From CAJQQK01 sp049116495 (GTDB taxonomy: Bacteria; Pseudomonadota; Alphaproteobacteria; Rhizobiales; Hyphomicrobiaceae): 64,000 bases of DNA. The position numbers were made by a program, and so were the translations under genes. Positions 33,525 through 42,106 of this stretch are shown piece by piece. The stretch lies in assembly GCA_049116495.1 (NCBI GenBank), contig JAGDYV010000068.1, positions 1 to 64,000 on the forward strand, in the 5' to 3' direction. Each line of letters begins with the position of its first letter. Within the stretch, counting starts at the first letter, position 1. The notes under the pieces were generated by a model. That model was not told the DNA's origin and did not search any database. It saw nothing but the letters and a program-made list of their open reading frames with translations.

Positions 33525-35297
33525 TTAACGACTGGCTAGCGCGCGGCCGGCCGCTCGGAAGTTGTAGTGACGGTCGAGCAAGCCGTGGCGCGGGTTGTAG
33601 CCGCGATCAACGTCGACGAACGTATCGATCTGTAAGGACACCGACTTGAGATTTGGCGCAATCTGGACCGCTTCGGCAACCCGAGCCGCGATTGCATCGT
33701 CATCAAAGTTTGCAATCGCGGGATTCGGATTCGCAATACGAATATTGACCTCGATGAGACGGTCAATCTCGCCGCCGAAAGCATCGAGATCAGCAAGCCG
33801 GCCGGGCAAATCGTCATCAAGATTGAGTTGAAAGACCAGGCCGGCGCGCGCGACAGCCGCTCCGGCAGATCGCAACGCGGTGAGAACCGTATCGCGGTAT
33901 TCCCACTTGAAACCGGAACTGACCGAGTGGGCAAACTTGCTGCCTTGTTTTGGTTCGTGTTTGGACGAGTGCGATTTGCCGATTACGATCGGTATGTCGC
34001 CGAGTTCAGAGAGTGCTGCGAAGTCACCTGAAATATCATCAAGATCGTCTGACGCGCCGACAATCTCAAGCTGTGCGACCAGTCCGCGATGGCTGTTGAT
34101 CAACGCAAGCGTCTCCGAGTCGGGCACACCGAGCGAAAAGAACGAGAATTCAATGCCGGTCGTGGCGTAGTCGGCAATGCGTCCGCGGATCTCCGGGTCG
34201 ATCAAATCCGTCAATGGTACGCGGACACGCGAAAGCCCCATCTGTTTGAGGCGCATCAGTGTGTAATCGTTACGCGTTCGCTTTCGCGCGAACTCCTCCA
34301 TCGGGCCATTGTAGGGAAGATCGATCGGCGTCGCCCAGGCATGGCGCAATGGCACCGTGATCGGCGTTGCCGGATCCATGCGCCATGGCGACCCGTCGGC
34401 TGGCAACGACTTGCCTTTTGGAAGTTCGTTGCCATCGGTTGGCACAATGCGGATTCGATGACCTTGTGCAAACACATCTACCAACGCATAGCCGAACTTG
34501 CCGGTATCGTTACGGCCATATTCCTTCGGTGGCTCGATCGCGTACATCTCCGAATAATCCTGCCGTACAAAACTTGTCGGCAGAAAGCAGTAGAGGCGGC
34601 TGTTGTTGATGCGGTTGTAGAAGAACTGATGCACGTGGCCTGAGAAAACGGCTTCGATGCTGTGCTTCTCGACCAACCCCAAGAACCAGGAACGGCCCGG
34701 CTCAGCGAAATTATCGTAGTGGCTCTGTTCGTCCCCCGAGTAGATGAACGGCGGGTAGTGCGAACACAAAAAAATACGACGCCCCGTCGCCTGCGCGAGG
34801 GTCTCTTCGAGCCAGGCCCGTTGCTCTGCCTCCTGTGGCGTGCCGGAGTTAACCAGCGACGAATTGATCATCATGAACACACAGTCTTGACGCTCAAAAC
34901 TGTGATAGCTGGCACCGAACTGCGACTCGTATTGACTGATCGTATCGGCGTCCGCTGGACCGGCCGGCGCATCAGGGTTCGGTTTGTCGCCGATGTCGTG
35001 GTTGCCGGGCATGAAATGCATGATCGAGCGCAGCGGTGAGAATATATCGTGCGCCTCCTCACAGGCCTGCCCGTACGTCGGCAGATGCGGCAGTGGATGC
35101 ACCATATCGCCAAGGTGCAACACGAAGGCAGGGTTGTGCTGCTTGATCGCGGCAATCGCATAGCGGGCGCGATCATTCGACAAACGGTTGACAGGAAAGG
35201 GTGAGGACTCATCCAGTTCAGCCGGACGGATATGTGTGTCCGTGATAATCGCGAACGTAAACAAAGGTTGGTCGGTCAAAGTCTTCTCCGGCATCAT
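33525..35297 (-). CDS. Calcineurin-like metallophosphoesterase with long C-terminal domain
   Basis: 590 residues. Residues about 13-260 are a metallophosphoesterase domain with the full set of metal motifs: ITDTHIRP, HLGDMVHPLP, MPGNHDIG, CSHYPPFIYSGDEQSHYDN and FSGHVHQFF. No signal peptide is evident. The last 280 residues (from about FARKRTRNDYTLMRLKQMGL) look like an alpha/beta repeat of barrel type, with regularly spaced strands such as IPIVIGKSH and LVFQLNLDDD and no motif I can name. Substrate could be a phosphodiester, a nucleotide or a phosphoprotein. The pairing with a second domain of this size is uncommon. Confidence 0.88.
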   Translation of the reverse strand: MMPEKTLTDQPLFTFAIITDTHIRPAELDESSPFPVNRLSNDRARYAIAAIKQHNPAFVLHLGDMVHPLPHLPTYGQACEEAHDIFSPLRSIMHFMPGNHDIGDKPNPDAPAGPADADTISQYESQFGASYHSFERQDCVFMMINSSLVNSGTPQEAEQRAWLEETLAQATGRRIFLCSHYPPFIYSGDEQSHYDNFAEPGRSWFLGLVEKHSIEAVFSGHVHQFFYNRINNSRLYCFLPTSFVRQDYSEMYAIEPPKEYGRNDTGKFGYALVDVFAQGHRIRIVPTDGNELPKGKSLPADGSPWRMDPATPITVPLRHAWATPIDLPYNGPMEEFARKRTRNDYTLMRLKQMGLSRVRVPLTDLIDPEIRGRIADYATTGIEFSFFSLGVPDSETLALINSHRGLVAQLEIVGASDDLDDISGDFAALSELGDIPIVIGKSHSSKHEPKQGSKFAHSVSSGFKWEYRDTVLTALRSAGAAVARAGLVFQLNLDDDLPGRLADLDAFGGEIDRLIEVNIRIANPNPAIANFDDDAIAARVAEAVQIAPNLKSVSLQIDTFVDVDRGYNPRHGLLDRHYNFRAAGRALASR

Positions 35298-35469
35298 AGG
35301 GCAGCAGCACCGTCGTCAAATTAGTCGCCCAGACCGCAGTCGTCCATGGCCAGAATTTCCTGGACGTCACATCAAGCTGATGGTCGGTTGCCGGATTCTG
35401 CGGATACACGTCAGCCCGGTTGCCTGTTATAGTCCGCAAGATCACGTGAGGACGCGACAAGGACTCCCA

Positions 35470-36639
35470 ATGGCGCAATCCAACGACTTTCTGGTACCCG
35501 GCACCGGTCTTCGGATCGAAGGCGCGCCAGGCGGCAGACTTAAGGGCCTTACATTCGTTGCGAAAGACCTGTTCGATATCGCCGGCCATCCAACCGGCGC
35601 CGGCAATCACGACTGGGCGCGTGTCCATCCTGTGCCGAGTGAAAATGCCTGGGCGGTACAAAAGCTCCTAGATGCCGGCGCAACGCTCATCGGCAAATCC
35701 ATCACAGACGAAATCTCTCTTGGCATTCTCGGCGAAAATGCCTTCGATGGGACACCGCTCAATCCGAAGGCGCCGGATCGCGTGCCCGGCGGATCCTCGT
35801 CGGGTTCGGTTTCAGCAGTTGCGCAGGGTTTTTGCGATACCGCGCTTGGTACCGACACCGGCGGCTCAATCCGCGTCCCCGCCAGCTTCTGTGGCGTTTA
35901 CGGATTGCGCCCGACGCATGGCCGCCTGCCGCTGACCGGCATGCTGCCGCAAGCGCCATCTTCCGACACGACCGGGTGGTTTGCCCGCGATGCGGATACA
36001 TTCGCGCGCGTCGCCAGCACAATGTTCGACGAGGAAGTCCCTGATGCGTTGCCGACCCGACTGGTTATCGCAACCGACGCATTCGGATTTGCCGATGAAG
36101 CGGTACGTGAAGCACTTCAACCGCTGGTGAAGCGACTATCTACCCTCGTCGGCGACACCCGCGAGGATCTGCTGGCACCGCAGGGCCTCTCCGTTTGGGC
36201 ACGCGCCCAGCGTGTTCTGCAGCCGGCGGAAGCCTGGACCACATTCAAAACCTGGATCGAGCGCGACAATCCACGCCTCGCCTTTCAGGTGGCGCGCAAT
36301 CTCGCGGCGGCTTCGATGATCACCGCTACCGAGCGCAATTGGGCTGGATTAATGCGCGAAGAGGCCCGCGCCCGCCTCCGAAATCTCGTGCCACCAGGCG
36401 TCATTCTGTGCCTGCCATCGACCCCGACACAGGCGCCCCTCAAAGACCGGCCGATGCGAGAACTAGACATTGTCCGAGATCGCATAACTTGCCTCGCCGC
36501 ACATGGCGGCCTTACCGGTCACCCGCAACTCAGCATACCCGGTGGCGAGGTCGAGGGTGCTCCAGTCGGACTATCGATCATAGGCGCGCGTGGCCATGAC
36601 ATGACACTCGCTGCCGTTGCCAGAAAATTGGAGATCTGA
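35470..36639 (+). CDS. Amidase-signature family hydrolase
   Basis: 389-residue amidase. The catalytic Lys is in GLTFVAKDLFDIAG; the Ser-cis-Ser/Ser region reads GGSSSGSVSAVAQGFCDTAL and continues GTDTGGSIRVPASFCGVYGL, so the Ser-Ser-Lys triad is complete. It is shorter than GatA (about 480), like AtzF/AtzE-type and other small amidases. ATG 35470 follows AAGGA; the frame opens far upstream to 35188 but that leader is unlikely. The following gene, four bases on, is AtzH-like, a pairing known for s-triazine and oxalurate pathways. Confidence 0.9.
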   Translation: MAQSNDFLVPGTGLRIEGAPGGRLKGLTFVAKDLFDIAGHPTGAGNHDWARVHPVPSENAWAVQKLLDAGATLIGKSITDEISLGILGENAFDGTPLNPKAPDRVPGGSSSGSVSAVAQGFCDTALGTDTGGSIRVPASFCGVYGLRPTHGRLPLTGMLPQAPSSDTTGWFARDADTFARVASTMFDEEVPDALPTRLVIATDAFGFADEAVREALQPLVKRLSTLVGDTREDLLAPQGLSVWARAQRVLQPAEAWTTFKTWIERDNPRLAFQVARNLAAASMITATERNWAGLMREEARARLRNLVPPGVILCLPSTPTQAPLKDRPMRELDIVRDRITCLAAHGGLTGHPQLSIPGGEVEGAPVGLSIIGARGHDMTLAAVARKLEI

Positions 36640-36642
36640 CCA

Positions 36643-37053
36643 ATGACCACTCCCGACATGACGCCGAACTGCCCTGAAATTGTGGAAGAAGTACGCGATC
36701 ATTTCGAACGCTATGAGCAGGCCTTGATCGACAAGGATGTCGACGTGCTCGATGCAACGTTTTGGGAGAGTCCACACACGATCCGCTATGCGTTACACGA
36801 GAACGGTTACGGCTTTGACGAGATCCACGCACATCGTGTGGCACGGCCACCAGGCCCCGGCATCAAGGAGCACCGCATTCGTCTTGAGATATTGACGGTC
36901 GGTCGCGATATCGCGACGGTCAATCTCGAGTTCAAAGTTCTGGGCCGAGAATTGATTGGTCGTCAGAGCCAGACCTGGGTGCGTTTCCCGGATGTCGGTT
37001 GGAAAGTGATCGCCGCCCATGTATCAACGGTCAGCGAGGATGCTCTTTGGTAA
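36643..37053 (+). CDS. AtzH-like / HpxZ-like protein (SnoaL fold)
   Basis: 136-residue NTF2-like protein. EIVEEVRDHFERYEQALIDK, LDATFWESPHTIRYALHENG and ATVNLEFKVLGRELIGRQSQ, then WVRFPDVGWKVIAAHVS, match the AtzH-like family, known from cyanuric acid degradation (AtzG/AtzE/AtzH) and as HpxZ in oxalurate catabolism. Its function there is accessory. It begins three bases after the amidase stop. No AtzG-like or carboxylase partner is seen, so a specific pathway cannot be assigned. Confidence 0.85.
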   Translation: MTTPDMTPNCPEIVEEVRDHFERYEQALIDKDVDVLDATFWESPHTIRYALHENGYGFDEIHAHRVARPPGPGIKEHRIRLEILTVGRDIATVNLEFKVLGRELIGRQSQTWVRFPDVGWKVIAAHVSTVSEDALW

Positions 37054-37085
37054 CTGAGACGTATCGCCGAGACAGGAGTAGAGCT

Positions 37086-37748
37086 ATGCCAGACATTGAA
37101 TATTTTTATTCCGCTCATTCCGCCTACGCCTATATCGGCGCTTCGCTGCTATCCAGAATTGCAACGCGCGCGAACGCGCGCATTATCCACCGACCCATCG
37201 AATTGCGCCAGGTCGTCGCTGCAATGGGCGGCGCCACCAATAGCCTGACCCCGCAACGTCGCGAATACTTTTCAGGCCGCGAGATCGAACGTTGGGCTTC
37301 CTATCGAGGGGCGCCGATCATGCGTGGCATCCCAACGCATCACGACCATGACTTGGCACGCGCCAATGGCGTCCTGATCACGGCAATCGAAAACGGCCAT
37401 GACATCAACGAGCTGTCGCACGCGATGCTTCAGGCGCACTGGCGCGATGATGCCGACCTCGATGACGAAGACGATCTGGCCAAGATCATCACAGCCGTTG
37501 GCTTCAAGCCTGCCCGTTTGCTTGGCTCAGCCTTGTCTCCGAAAGTGCAGGAAATCCATGCGCAAAACACCGCCGAAGCCATCGAGCGGTCTGTCTTTGG
37601 ATCACCGACATACTTCGTTGACGGCGACATGTTTTACGGCCAGGACCATCTTGAGTTGGTCGAGCAGGCGCTTGAGAAACCATTTCCGCAACTGTGGGGG
37701 CAGGACGAAGAAAACGAAATCACAGCCGAAGCAGCAAGTGGGGATTAG
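37086..37748 (+). CDS. DsbA-family isomerase (2-hydroxychromene-2-carboxylate isomerase type)
   Basis: 220-residue kappa-class GST/DsbA-fold protein. EYFYSAHSAYAYIGASLL at the N-terminus has Ser where DsbA has the CxxC start, as in HCCA isomerases; later parts are ARANGVLITAIENGHDINEL and SVFGSPTYFVDGDMFYGQDH (GxPtfxvdgxxfxGqdr motif). Such enzymes bind glutathione and isomerise aromatic ring-cleavage intermediates. ATG 37086 has AGGAG nine bases upstream; the frame opens 29 codons earlier without support. Convergent overlap with the next gene. Confidence 0.9.
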   Translation: MPDIEYFYSAHSAYAYIGASLLSRIATRANARIIHRPIELRQVVAAMGGATNSLTPQRREYFSGREIERWASYRGAPIMRGIPTHHDHDLARANGVLITAIENGHDINELSHAMLQAHWRDDADLDDEDDLAKIITAVGFKPARLLGSALSPKVQEIHAQNTAEAIERSVFGSPTYFVDGDMFYGQDHLELVEQALEKPFPQLWGQDEENEITAEAASGD

Positions 37749-38680
37749 TTCTTCTTGAAGCTATCATTCCGGTGTCCGCGACCGGCTAGAATCGTCGTGG
37801 CGACACCGAGAGTAATGAACGCAATCGCAATCCAAACAGACGCGAGCGGTGCGCGCCCGAGAATAAACCATTCCATCAGTGCACCAAATACCGGCATCAG
37901 CGGCATCGTCGCGACGGCTGCAACGGCGCCCAAACGGCCGATGCCCCAACCGTAGAGCATGACCGCGGCAACGTTGAAGATGATGCCCTGATAAATGCCG
38001 TGCGCGATCGTTTGCACGGGCGCCACAGACAAGATGTTTGGTGAAAGGTAGGCAACGTAGACCACCAGGTAGGGTAGCGAAAAGATCGCCGCCAGCATTG
38101 CGCCTTGCAACGGCTTGATGCGCCATGCCTTGAGCGCGACAGTAAAGCTTCCCCACAGAACGCCGGCCGCAATATAGCTGAGTTCACCCCACCAGGTCGC
38201 CGCTCCTGATCGCAATTCGGGCAATACCAGAACGGCCAACCCAACAAGGGCAATGACAAGCCCGAGCAGCCGCATGGCCATCAACGGTTCGCGCAACAAC
38301 CAATACGACAGAAACGTCCCTTGGATCAACGCTACGGCAGGCACGATCCCCGCGCCATGGGTGACAGGTGCGCCCGCGACGCCGGTCAGGACACAAACCC
38401 CAAACGGCGCGCCGCCCAGTACAGCCAGACCTGCACCGCGCGTCCAACCCGGGTCGCGCGACAGTTGCCCGAGATTGGCAATGAAAATTGGCAACATGAC
38501 CGCCGCAGCAACACCATATCTTAACGCGACGACATCCGCTGGCGCACCCCCGACATCGTAGTACATCCGAGCGGAGACAAACCCACCAGTGAGAATGAAA
38601 ACGGCACCTACCAAGGCAGATGCGCCAACCAAATGCTGCGGTTTTTGCGGCATAGGGCTTGCTCGCTCCACTCTCGACAC
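37745..38680 (-). CDS. DMT-superfamily (EamA) transporter
   Basis: 311-residue membrane protein with about ten helices in two EamA repeats: the first ends at PLMAMRLLGLVIALVGLAVL, the second at PLASVWIAIAFITLGVATTI. Exporters of amino acids and metabolites fall in this family. The start may be 38680 or the Met at 38653, about 9 residues later. Its stop overlaps that of the convergent isomerase gene by a few bases. Confidence 0.88.
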   Translation of the reverse strand: MSRVERASPMPQKPQHLVGASALVGAVFILTGGFVSARMYYDVGGAPADVVALRYGVAAAVMLPIFIANLGQLSRDPGWTRGAGLAVLGGAPFGVCVLTGVAGAPVTHGAGIVPAVALIQGTFLSYWLLREPLMAMRLLGLVIALVGLAVLVLPELRSGAATWWGELSYIAAGVLWGSFTVALKAWRIKPLQGAMLAAIFSLPYLVVYVAYLSPNILSVAPVQTIAHGIYQGIIFNVAAVMLYGWGIGRLGAVAAVATMPLMPVFGALMEWFILGRAPLASVWIAIAFITLGVATTILAGRGHRNDSFKKN

Positions 38681-38693
38681 TTCTTTGGTGACA

Positions 38694-39617
38694 TTATCTG
38701 CGACGATAGATTCGCCCGAGCATCAAAGGCGTCAAATACATCGGTATCTGGTAACACCCGATGAATAGAAACAGCGGATCCATCACCGCAGCCGGGAGCG
38801 CGGCAAGAAAGAATGCCATATTGCGATTGCCTGAAACAATGGCATAAGCGACACGATTGCTGCCAGCGCCCGTTGCGCCAGCGACAACGAACGCGATCAC
38901 CTGTAGGCCGAAATTGCAGGCAAACGCCAAGCCAAGCATCTTGATCACCGCAAACGGTTCGCTTTTGAGCGCCGGCCCGATTGCAGCCATCAACCCGATG
39001 ACGGCAATTGCCATGGCAATCGCCGAGACACCGTCAAGCGTCTGCACACCACGCTGGGAAAGATCTCGAAACATGAGGTGGCGAATGGCAAAACCTAACC
39101 CGGCGACGCCGATCACCAAGGCGAGCAGTCGCGCGGACGCCATCGCAATGACGTCAAACCCGCCAATCGTCGGCAAAACCAGCAACGTCGGTACAATCGT
39201 CAAAGGGAGCAACGCCAACCCTACGATCAGCAGGCGCAGGGCGGGCGCCGGATCATTACCTGTCAAAATCGTCAGGTTTGATGCGCCCAGCAACGGTGCC
39301 GCCGCAACCATGAGCACGACGGCCGTGGTCAAAGTGTTGTCAAATCCGAGAAACCTCGCGACGCCAAACATCGCAAGAGGCATGGCGATTTGAAAGATCA
39401 CCACAAGAAGCACGCTGGCTCTCATATCTGCCAACCCGCCAAGCATCTGTCGTGGACCAATGCGCATGGCCGCAAGCAGCAACAGTACCGAGACAAGTTG
39501 CGGCAGCCAAGGCTTCATCAGGGCAGCAAGTTCGGGCAGGAATACGCCGGCAAGCAAACCGAGCACGAGAATGAAGCGGCCATAATGCGCGGCACCGTGC
39601 AGGATTTGAGTCAACAT
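38694..39617 (-). CDS. BASS/AEC-like membrane transporter
   Basis: 307-residue protein with about nine to ten hydrophobic helices (for example FILVLGLLAGVFLPELAALM, VSVLLLLAAMRIGPRQM, TTAVVLMVAAAPLLGASNLT). The pattern of a helix pair with AAPLLGASN and a later NRNMAFFLAALP crossing fits the bile acid:Na+ symporter (BASS)-like fold. The substrate is unknown. Same strand as the DMT gene, 13 bases apart. Confidence 0.75.
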   Translation of the reverse strand: MLTQILHGAAHYGRFILVLGLLAGVFLPELAALMKPWLPQLVSVLLLLAAMRIGPRQMLGGLADMRASVLLVVIFQIAMPLAMFGVARFLGFDNTLTTAVVLMVAAAPLLGASNLTILTGNDPAPALRLLIVGLALLPLTIVPTLLVLPTIGGFDVIAMASARLLALVIGVAGLGFAIRHLMFRDLSQRGVQTLDGVSAIAMAIAVIGLMAAIGPALKSEPFAVIKMLGLAFACNFGLQVIAFVVAGATGAGSNRVAYAIVSGNRNMAFFLAALPAAVMDPLFLFIGCYQIPMYLTPLMLGRIYRRR

Positions 39618-39725
39618 ACCGTCCGCTTTCCCGTAACCGGGTCACAAGCGCCCAAGGAGTCTCAACCTATAGCGCCGAAACGCAGCGACGGCCTCAACAA
39701 TAAATTCGATTGGAGGCGCCTAAGT

Positions 39726-40730
39726 TCAAGGCTGCCAATCAATTGTTTCAGCCGCGAACAGTTCCTCGGGCGAAACTTCGCGCGGCGCGATGCCTTGCGC
39801 AAACGAATAGCGGCAAAGCGCTTCGATCGCACGTCTGTTGCGATGCAGGCCGTAGGCCCAGAAATCATCACCCAGTATTTGCTTTGCTGCCATCAACTGC
39901 TGCGCGCCCCAAGGCAGCATCGTAAAGAGTGCCTGGCTTTGCGCCAATCCGCTGAACGCATAACGGCGTGCAGCATCGAACCCATCGCATATTTTGACGG
40001 CGAGATCTGGTTTCTCACTGAGCAATTCGCGGCGCACGCCGATCAAATGCATGATCGGAAAAATGCCGCTCCGTCGTCCGTAATCGGCCTCGATAGCGGC
40101 ATAGTCCTTAAATAGACGGCGCACGTTGGGATGTCCTTCAAGGAACACGGGCGGCGGTTTGTAGGCAACCATGGCGTCAATTTCACCAGTGGCAAGCATA
40201 TCCGATAGCCTTTGATCGGCGTCAATGGCTTCGAGTTCGACATCGCGCGGCAGCATACGCGCGATCGGTTGGCTGTCTTCCGCGTCCACCGGGCCATAGC
40301 GCCATCTGATATCCGCGGCACGCACGCCAAAGTCGTCTTCCAGCACGCCCCGTGCAACGAGCGCAGCTGTCATCGAGTATTCGCGCACACCAACGATACG
40401 GCCTGCAAGATCCCGCGGCCCCGTTATGCCACGATCCGTGCGCACATAAATCGCCGAATGGCGGAAAGACCGGGATGGAAAAATCGGCAACCCCACGTAT
40501 GGGCTTTGCCCTGTTGCCGTTAGATACAGGTAGTTGCTGAACGACAGTTCTGTGACATCGAACGCTTGCTCATCGAAGGCGCGCGCGAAAATTTCTTCCA
40601 GAGGTGCTGTCACAAACGTCGCATCGACATCATCAATCGAAACCAGGCCACCAATCAGCGGCAATGTCCGATCGTTGATGCCGACAGCAACGCTGACTTT
40701 GGTCTCAGACAAGACAATCCTCCGCGCCAT
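39726..40730 (-). CDS. Solute-binding-like protein of the 4,5-dihydroxyphthalate decarboxylase type
   Basis: 334-residue periplasmic-binding-protein fold without a signal peptide, so cytoplasmic. VFLEGHPNVRRLFKDYAAIE, GIFPIMHLIGVRRELLSEKP and TELSFSNYLYLTATGQSPYV match the group in which NitT/TauT binding proteins have become enzymes such as 4,5-dihydroxyphthalate decarboxylase. Aromatic-acid decarboxylation or a binding role are both possible. Upstream lies the pair of MaoC genes on the same strand. Confidence 0.8.
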   Translation of the reverse strand: MARRIVLSETKVSVAVGINDRTLPLIGGLVSIDDVDATFVTAPLEEIFARAFDEQAFDVTELSFSNYLYLTATGQSPYVGLPIFPSRSFRHSAIYVRTDRGITGPRDLAGRIVGVREYSMTAALVARGVLEDDFGVRAADIRWRYGPVDAEDSQPIARMLPRDVELEAIDADQRLSDMLATGEIDAMVAYKPPPVFLEGHPNVRRLFKDYAAIEADYGRRSGIFPIMHLIGVRRELLSEKPDLAVKICDGFDAARRYAFSGLAQSQALFTMLPWGAQQLMAAKQILGDDFWAYGLHRNRRAIEALCRYSFAQGIAPREVSPEELFAAETIDWQP

Positions 40731-40750
40731 TCAGCTCCGATGCCGAATAT

Positions 40751-41176
40751 CTATGCACCGCTGGCGCGCGCCGTAGCATATCCCTTGACGACGACTTCGC
40801 CTTTTTGATTGGTCGTCGTGATCGTCATGTCGACCAGGGTTTCGCCACCTTCCTCACGAATGGCATCAACCACGGCCGTGCCGGTCAGATCATCGCCAGG
40901 CCAGACTTGATTGGTGAACCGAACTCCGAACTTCTTGACGTTTTCAGCGCCGAACCGATCCGTCACCATGCGCCCCGTCATACCCATCGTCAGCATACCG
41001 TGCGCAAACACGCCCGGATAACCGGCCGCTTCCCGGCAGTAGAGGTCATCGGTATGAAGAGGATTGTAGTCGCCGGACGTGCCGGCATACATGACCAACT
41101 GGGTGCGGGTTAAATCCTTGACCAGAACATCTTCAAAAGTGTCACCGATGGAGAGCTCATTTACTTGTATCGACAT
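40751..41176 (-). CDS. MaoC-family hydratase
   Basis: 141-residue hot-dog enoyl-CoA hydratase-like protein. The catalytic site is TSGDYNPLHTDDLYCREAAG with the hydratase Asp/His pair (D-x4-H). FAHGMLTMGMTGRMVTDRF and NQVWPGDDLTGTAVV follow in family order. It forms a pair with the next gene: small catalytic MaoC half (here) and FAS1-like N-terminal half (41187-41654), which in many bacteria together make an acyl dehydratase. Confidence 0.92.
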   Translation of the reverse strand: MSIQVNELSIGDTFEDVLVKDLTRTQLVMYAGTSGDYNPLHTDDLYCREAAGYPGVFAHGMLTMGMTGRMVTDRFGAENVKKFGVRFTNQVWPGDDLTGTAVVDAIREEGGETLVDMTITTTNQKGEVVVKGYATARASGA

Positions 41177-41186
41177 CGTTATCCTC

Positions 41187-41654
41187 CTAGCTCTGATCGA
41201 CAGGACGTTCGGTCTTGACGCTGACGCTGCGCGACGTGCAGACCAGTTCGCCGGCCGCGCAGCGATATTCCTGGATACGCTCCTGAAACAAGAGCTTGCC
41301 GGCGCGCTTGCTTTCCTTTTCCCAGGACTTGCCGTCCTTTTCCGTGACCGTCAGCACGTCCCCCGGCCGAATAGGGCGTTCGAACTCAAAATGCTGCTCA
41401 GCATGCAGCCCGCCGGATGACGACGGCTTGCCCTCAACCCCCGTCGGATCCTTACCCGAGCCGAACCAGGGCTCACCCGGCTTCAAACGCAAAAAATATT
41501 CGGGATCAAACTGCGCCACGGCACGTGGAAAAGTTGGCGGTGCTGCGGCGTCTTCAAGCCCCGTATCGGGCACGCCGTAATCTCCGATTGAGCGGCGAAA
41601 CATCATGATATGCGTTGCCTCGACCGGGAAGGTCATTGTTTTATCGTCTGCCAT
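41187..41654 (-). CDS. FAS1-like dehydratase domain protein (MaoC partner)
   Basis: 155 residues of the MaoC_dehydrat_N (FAS1-like) type. HIMMFRRSIGDYGVPDTGLE, PPTFPRAVAQFDPEYFLRLK, LHAEQHFEFERPIRPGDVLT and FQERIQEYRCAAGELVCTSR are the usual parts. It lacks the catalytic D-x4-H site of the adjacent gene and presumably forms a heterodimer with it. Ten bases separate the two genes. The divergent spacer 41655-42106 carries an iron-responsive element, but nothing shows that it controls this gene. Confidence 0.88.
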   Translation of the reverse strand: MADDKTMTFPVEATHIMMFRRSIGDYGVPDTGLEDAAAPPTFPRAVAQFDPEYFLRLKPGEPWFGSGKDPTGVEGKPSSSGGLHAEQHFEFERPIRPGDVLTVTEKDGKSWEKESKRAGKLLFQERIQEYRCAAGELVCTSRSVSVKTERPVDQS

Positions 41655-42106
41655 GGTTTTGCGTTGGAACCTTTTGTGATTGGGCCGAATGCAGAAACGC
41701 CTTGATCGATCAACGGCGCAGTAAATGCCGGATACGATCCCCGCTTCTTGGCCTCAAGGGAAGGGCCATGATGTGGGTATCCGTGCGTTGATCCATACCC
41801 ACTCCGTGCTTGCGTACAGCTTGCCGCTCCAAACAATACTGGAACAACTCTTAGAATGACTCTTAGAATAATTCTAACATACTGTTTTTAATACATTTTT
41901 CCTTGACGCATCATCCTGAATCAGGCACATAGAATGCGAATGGCAAGCGATCGTGAGACGTACACAATCAAAACGATAAGTTGGTCGTCGTCTGATAAAC
42001 AGTTGACGCAAGCTATCTCTGGATTGTTTCCCGACCAACGATCACACACTTACAACCGATGCGGCCAGAGACATTGCCGCGTCGCCCAATCGAGGGCCTA
42101 CTCTGA
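41655..42106. other. 452-base non-coding divergent spacer
   Basis: Spacer between the MaoC pair (minus) and the iron transporter (plus). It contains the iron control element at 41863-41877 and the tandem repeat at 41847-41870, an AT-rich run at 41878-41904 and a TTGACG at 41903 that might be a -35 for the transporter. A 60-codon plus-strand frame at 41934-42116 has no ribosome site and no recognisable product, and I do not call it. Confidence 0.6.
41847..41877 (+). promoter_or_regulatory. Irr-type iron control element (ICE) with tandem half-repeat
   Basis: TTAGAATAATTCTAA at 41863-41877 is a perfect palindrome and matches the ICE core TTAGAA-N3-TTCTAA bound by Irr in alphaproteobacteria. It overlaps a 12-bp direct repeat, ACTCTTAGAATG at 41847-41858 then ACTCTTAGAATA at 41859-41870, so three TTAGAA half-sites lie together. 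It is 230 bases upstream of the ferric-iron binding protein gene, the expected target. Confidence 0.7.
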
